Program-made: the position numbers and the translations under genes
Notes under the pieces: model-generated
Database searches by the model: none
What the model saw: only the letters and a program-made list of their open reading frames with translations
Told to the model about the DNA's origin: nothing
Assembly (NCBI GenBank): GCA_910588405.1
Contig: CAJUPT010000026.1
Span: forward strand, 1 to 41,014
Source of the DNA: an uncultured Lachnospiraceae bacterium
Lineage (GTDB): Bacteria > Bacillota > Clostridia > Lachnospirales > Lachnospiraceae
Length of the DNA stretch: 41,014 nt
Reading direction: 5' to 3'
Shown: positions 40,134 to 41,014 of the stretch, piece by piece
Position numbering within the stretch: position 1 is the first letter of the stretch
How the letters are laid out: each line of letters starts with the position of its first letter

Positions 40134-40688
40134 ATGGAATTGATTACAAAAGCGACGGTTTTTGCCGCCAAGGCCCATGATGGCGCTAGGCGGAAAGGCA
40201 GCGGGATGCCTTATATTCTACATCCCATGGAGGCGGCCTGTATTGTGTCTGCCATGACAAGGCGGTCCGATCTGATCGCGGCGGCGCTGCTTCATGATGT
40301 ATTGGAGGATACGCCGGTTACTTATGAACAATTAAAAGCAGAATTTGGGGAGAAGATTGCGGATATTGTCCGGATGGAGACGGAGGATAAGTCGAAGTCC
40401 TGGCAGGAGCGGAAAGGGAGGACGATCGAGCATCTTCCGCTGCGGGATAACGGCGTTAAGATGGTTACACTGGGAGATAAGCTGAGCAATATGCGTGCCA
40501 CGTATTTTGACTATAGGATCATTGGCGATCAGATCTGGCAGCGCTTTCGGGTGACGGATAAGAGGCTGCATGCCTGGTATTATCGCGGGCTTCTGAAAGG
40601 GTTTGAGAGTCTGCGGGGGCTGGATGCTTTCGCAGAGTTTGAGGAATTGGTATTGAAAGTATTTGGGGATGTCGATCCAGGTATATAA
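40134..40688 (+). CDS. HD-domain phosphohydrolase, MESH1-like (possible (p)ppGpp hydrolase)
   Basis: 184-aa protein resembling the hydrolase half of RelA/SpoT proteins. HD-type metal ligands are visible: H30 (YILHPMEAA), H54-D55 (ALLHDVLEDT), and D115 (GDKLSNMR); E58-D59 match the ED pair of (p)ppGpp hydrolases. Residues 82-94 (ETEDKSKSWQERK) line up with the MESH1 segment before the substrate loop. No synthetase, TGS or ACT domain. It could therefore remove (p)ppGpp, or act on NADPH or another nucleotide as some MESH1 relatives do. The frame starts at 40116, but GGGGAGG 4-5 bases before ATG 40134 decides. Confidence 0.85.
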   Translation: MELITKATVFAAKAHDGARRKGSGMPYILHPMEAACIVSAMTRRSDLIAAALLHDVLEDTPVTYEQLKAEFGEKIADIVRMETEDKSKSWQERKGRTIEHLPLRDNGVKMVTLGDKLSNMRATYFDYRIIGDQIWQRFRVTDKRLHAWYYRGLLKGFESLRGLDAFAEFEELVLKVFGDVDPGI

Positions 40689-40792
40689 TCCGGTGTATCA
40701 GGCATCATTTGAGAGCCGTAAAAAACACAACGGCGGGAACCTGCGTAAAAATAAAAAAGTCAAAAAAATCGTCCAAAATATAAAAATTTCTC

Positions 40793-40821
40793 TTGCCAAA
40801 TACGTTTGGTTGTGGTAATAT
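40793..40821 (+). promoter_or_regulatory. Promoter of the tRNA-Glu/tRNA-Thr cluster
   Basis: TTGCCA (40793-40798), 17 bases, TAATAT (40816-40821). It lies about 60 bases upstream of tRNA-Glu. Confidence 0.65.
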
Positions 40822-40886
40822 ATTTTCCGTCAGGTTTTGGCAGGAGGGATGTGCGCTGAAAACGGTTCCGAATGCCATAGGGAGAA

Positions 40887-40958
40887 GGCTCCATGGTCAA
40901 GCGGTTAAGACATCGCCCTTTCACGGCGGTAACGGGGGTTCGATTCCCCCTGGAGTCA
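40887..40958 (+). tRNA. tRNA-Glu(UUC)
   Basis: Complete 72-base tRNA without an encoded CCA. The acceptor is GGCTCCA/TGGAGTC and the anticodon stem CGCCC/GGCG-type around loop CTTTCAC, so the anticodon is TTC (glutamate). The T-arm GGGGGTTCGATTCCCCC is perfect. Confidence 0.97.
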
Positions 40959-40965
40959 TTGATAT

Positions 40966-41014
40966 GCCGATGTGGCTCAATTGGCAGAGCAGCTGATTTG
41001 TAATCAGCAGGTTA
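40966..41014 (+). tRNA. tRNA-Thr(UGU), 3' part cut off by window edge
   Basis: It begins GCCGATG, seven bases after tRNA-Glu. The anticodon stem GCTGA/TCAGC holds the loop TTTGTAA, so the anticodon is TGT (threonine). The T-arm and 3' end are beyond the window. It is co-transcribed with tRNA-Glu. Confidence 0.95.

Overview
The window looks like a chromosomal segment of a spore-forming, probably motile member of the Clostridia, most likely a Lachnospiraceae-type gut anaerobe. This is inferred from several things together: an alpha/beta-type spore protein, a SleB-type cell-wall hydrolase and a SpoIID-domain protein; a cysteine T-box ahead of cysE-cysS; the gene order cysS-mrnC-rlmB; ATP-dependent PEP carboxykinase; AGGAGG-type ribosome sites; and strong TTGACA/TATAAT promoters. 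I see no phage, no transposase and no CRISPR array. The accessory signal comes from small repeats, degenerate genes and a few unusual proteins.

Layout. 1-2.0 kb: partial tRNA-Val (minus), a diacylglycerol-kinase-family lipid kinase, and a PAP2 phosphatase whose -10 box sits in a palindrome. 2.0-7.3 kb: ispF with a Cys-rich tail, a CBS-pair protein, the Cys T-box, then cysE, cysS, mrnC and rlmB. 7.4-10.8 kb: an orphan flagellin (minus) with internal repeats, then KDPG aldolase and KDG kinase. 10.9-14.6 kb: three genes of unknown function (membrane protein, Sel1-repeat protein, zinc-ribbon membrane protein). 14.67-17.3 kb: a broken type I toxin-like ORF, then a PadR / DUF1700 / DUF4097 / PspC envelope-stress-like module with an AT-rich dyad over the PadR promoter. 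17.4-20.1 kb: a spore protein, a FAD-Rieske oxidoreductase and a truncated gene remnant.

20.2-25.8 kb is branched-chain amino acid biosynthesis: ilvN and ilvC separated by a 160-bp palindromic element, then a LysR regulator divergent from leuC-leuD. A 105-bp tandem duplication lies between leuC and leuD. 26-31 kb: SleB-like hydrolase, thrC, pckA, a second ~157-bp palindromic element and a PsiE-like membrane protein. 31.1-33.5 kb (minus): a radical SAM DNA-repair candidate and its DUF4130 partner behind a promoter flanked by two LexA-like boxes. 33.6-37 kb: a strong promoter and a candidate structured RNA leader lead into a phosphopentomutase-cytidine deaminase fusion and pyrimidine-nucleoside phosphorylase, i.e. 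a nucleoside salvage operon. 37.0-37.4 kb: a probable 6S RNA transcription unit. 37.6-41 kb: a large SpoIID-domain protein, a MESH1-like HD hydrolase, tRNA-Glu and a partial tRNA-Thr.

The items most worth following up are the phosphopentomutase-cytidine deaminase fusion with its structured leader, the apparent SOS control of the radical SAM/DUF4130 pair, the unassigned three-gene membrane/Sel1/zinc-ribbon cluster, and the small repeat families.
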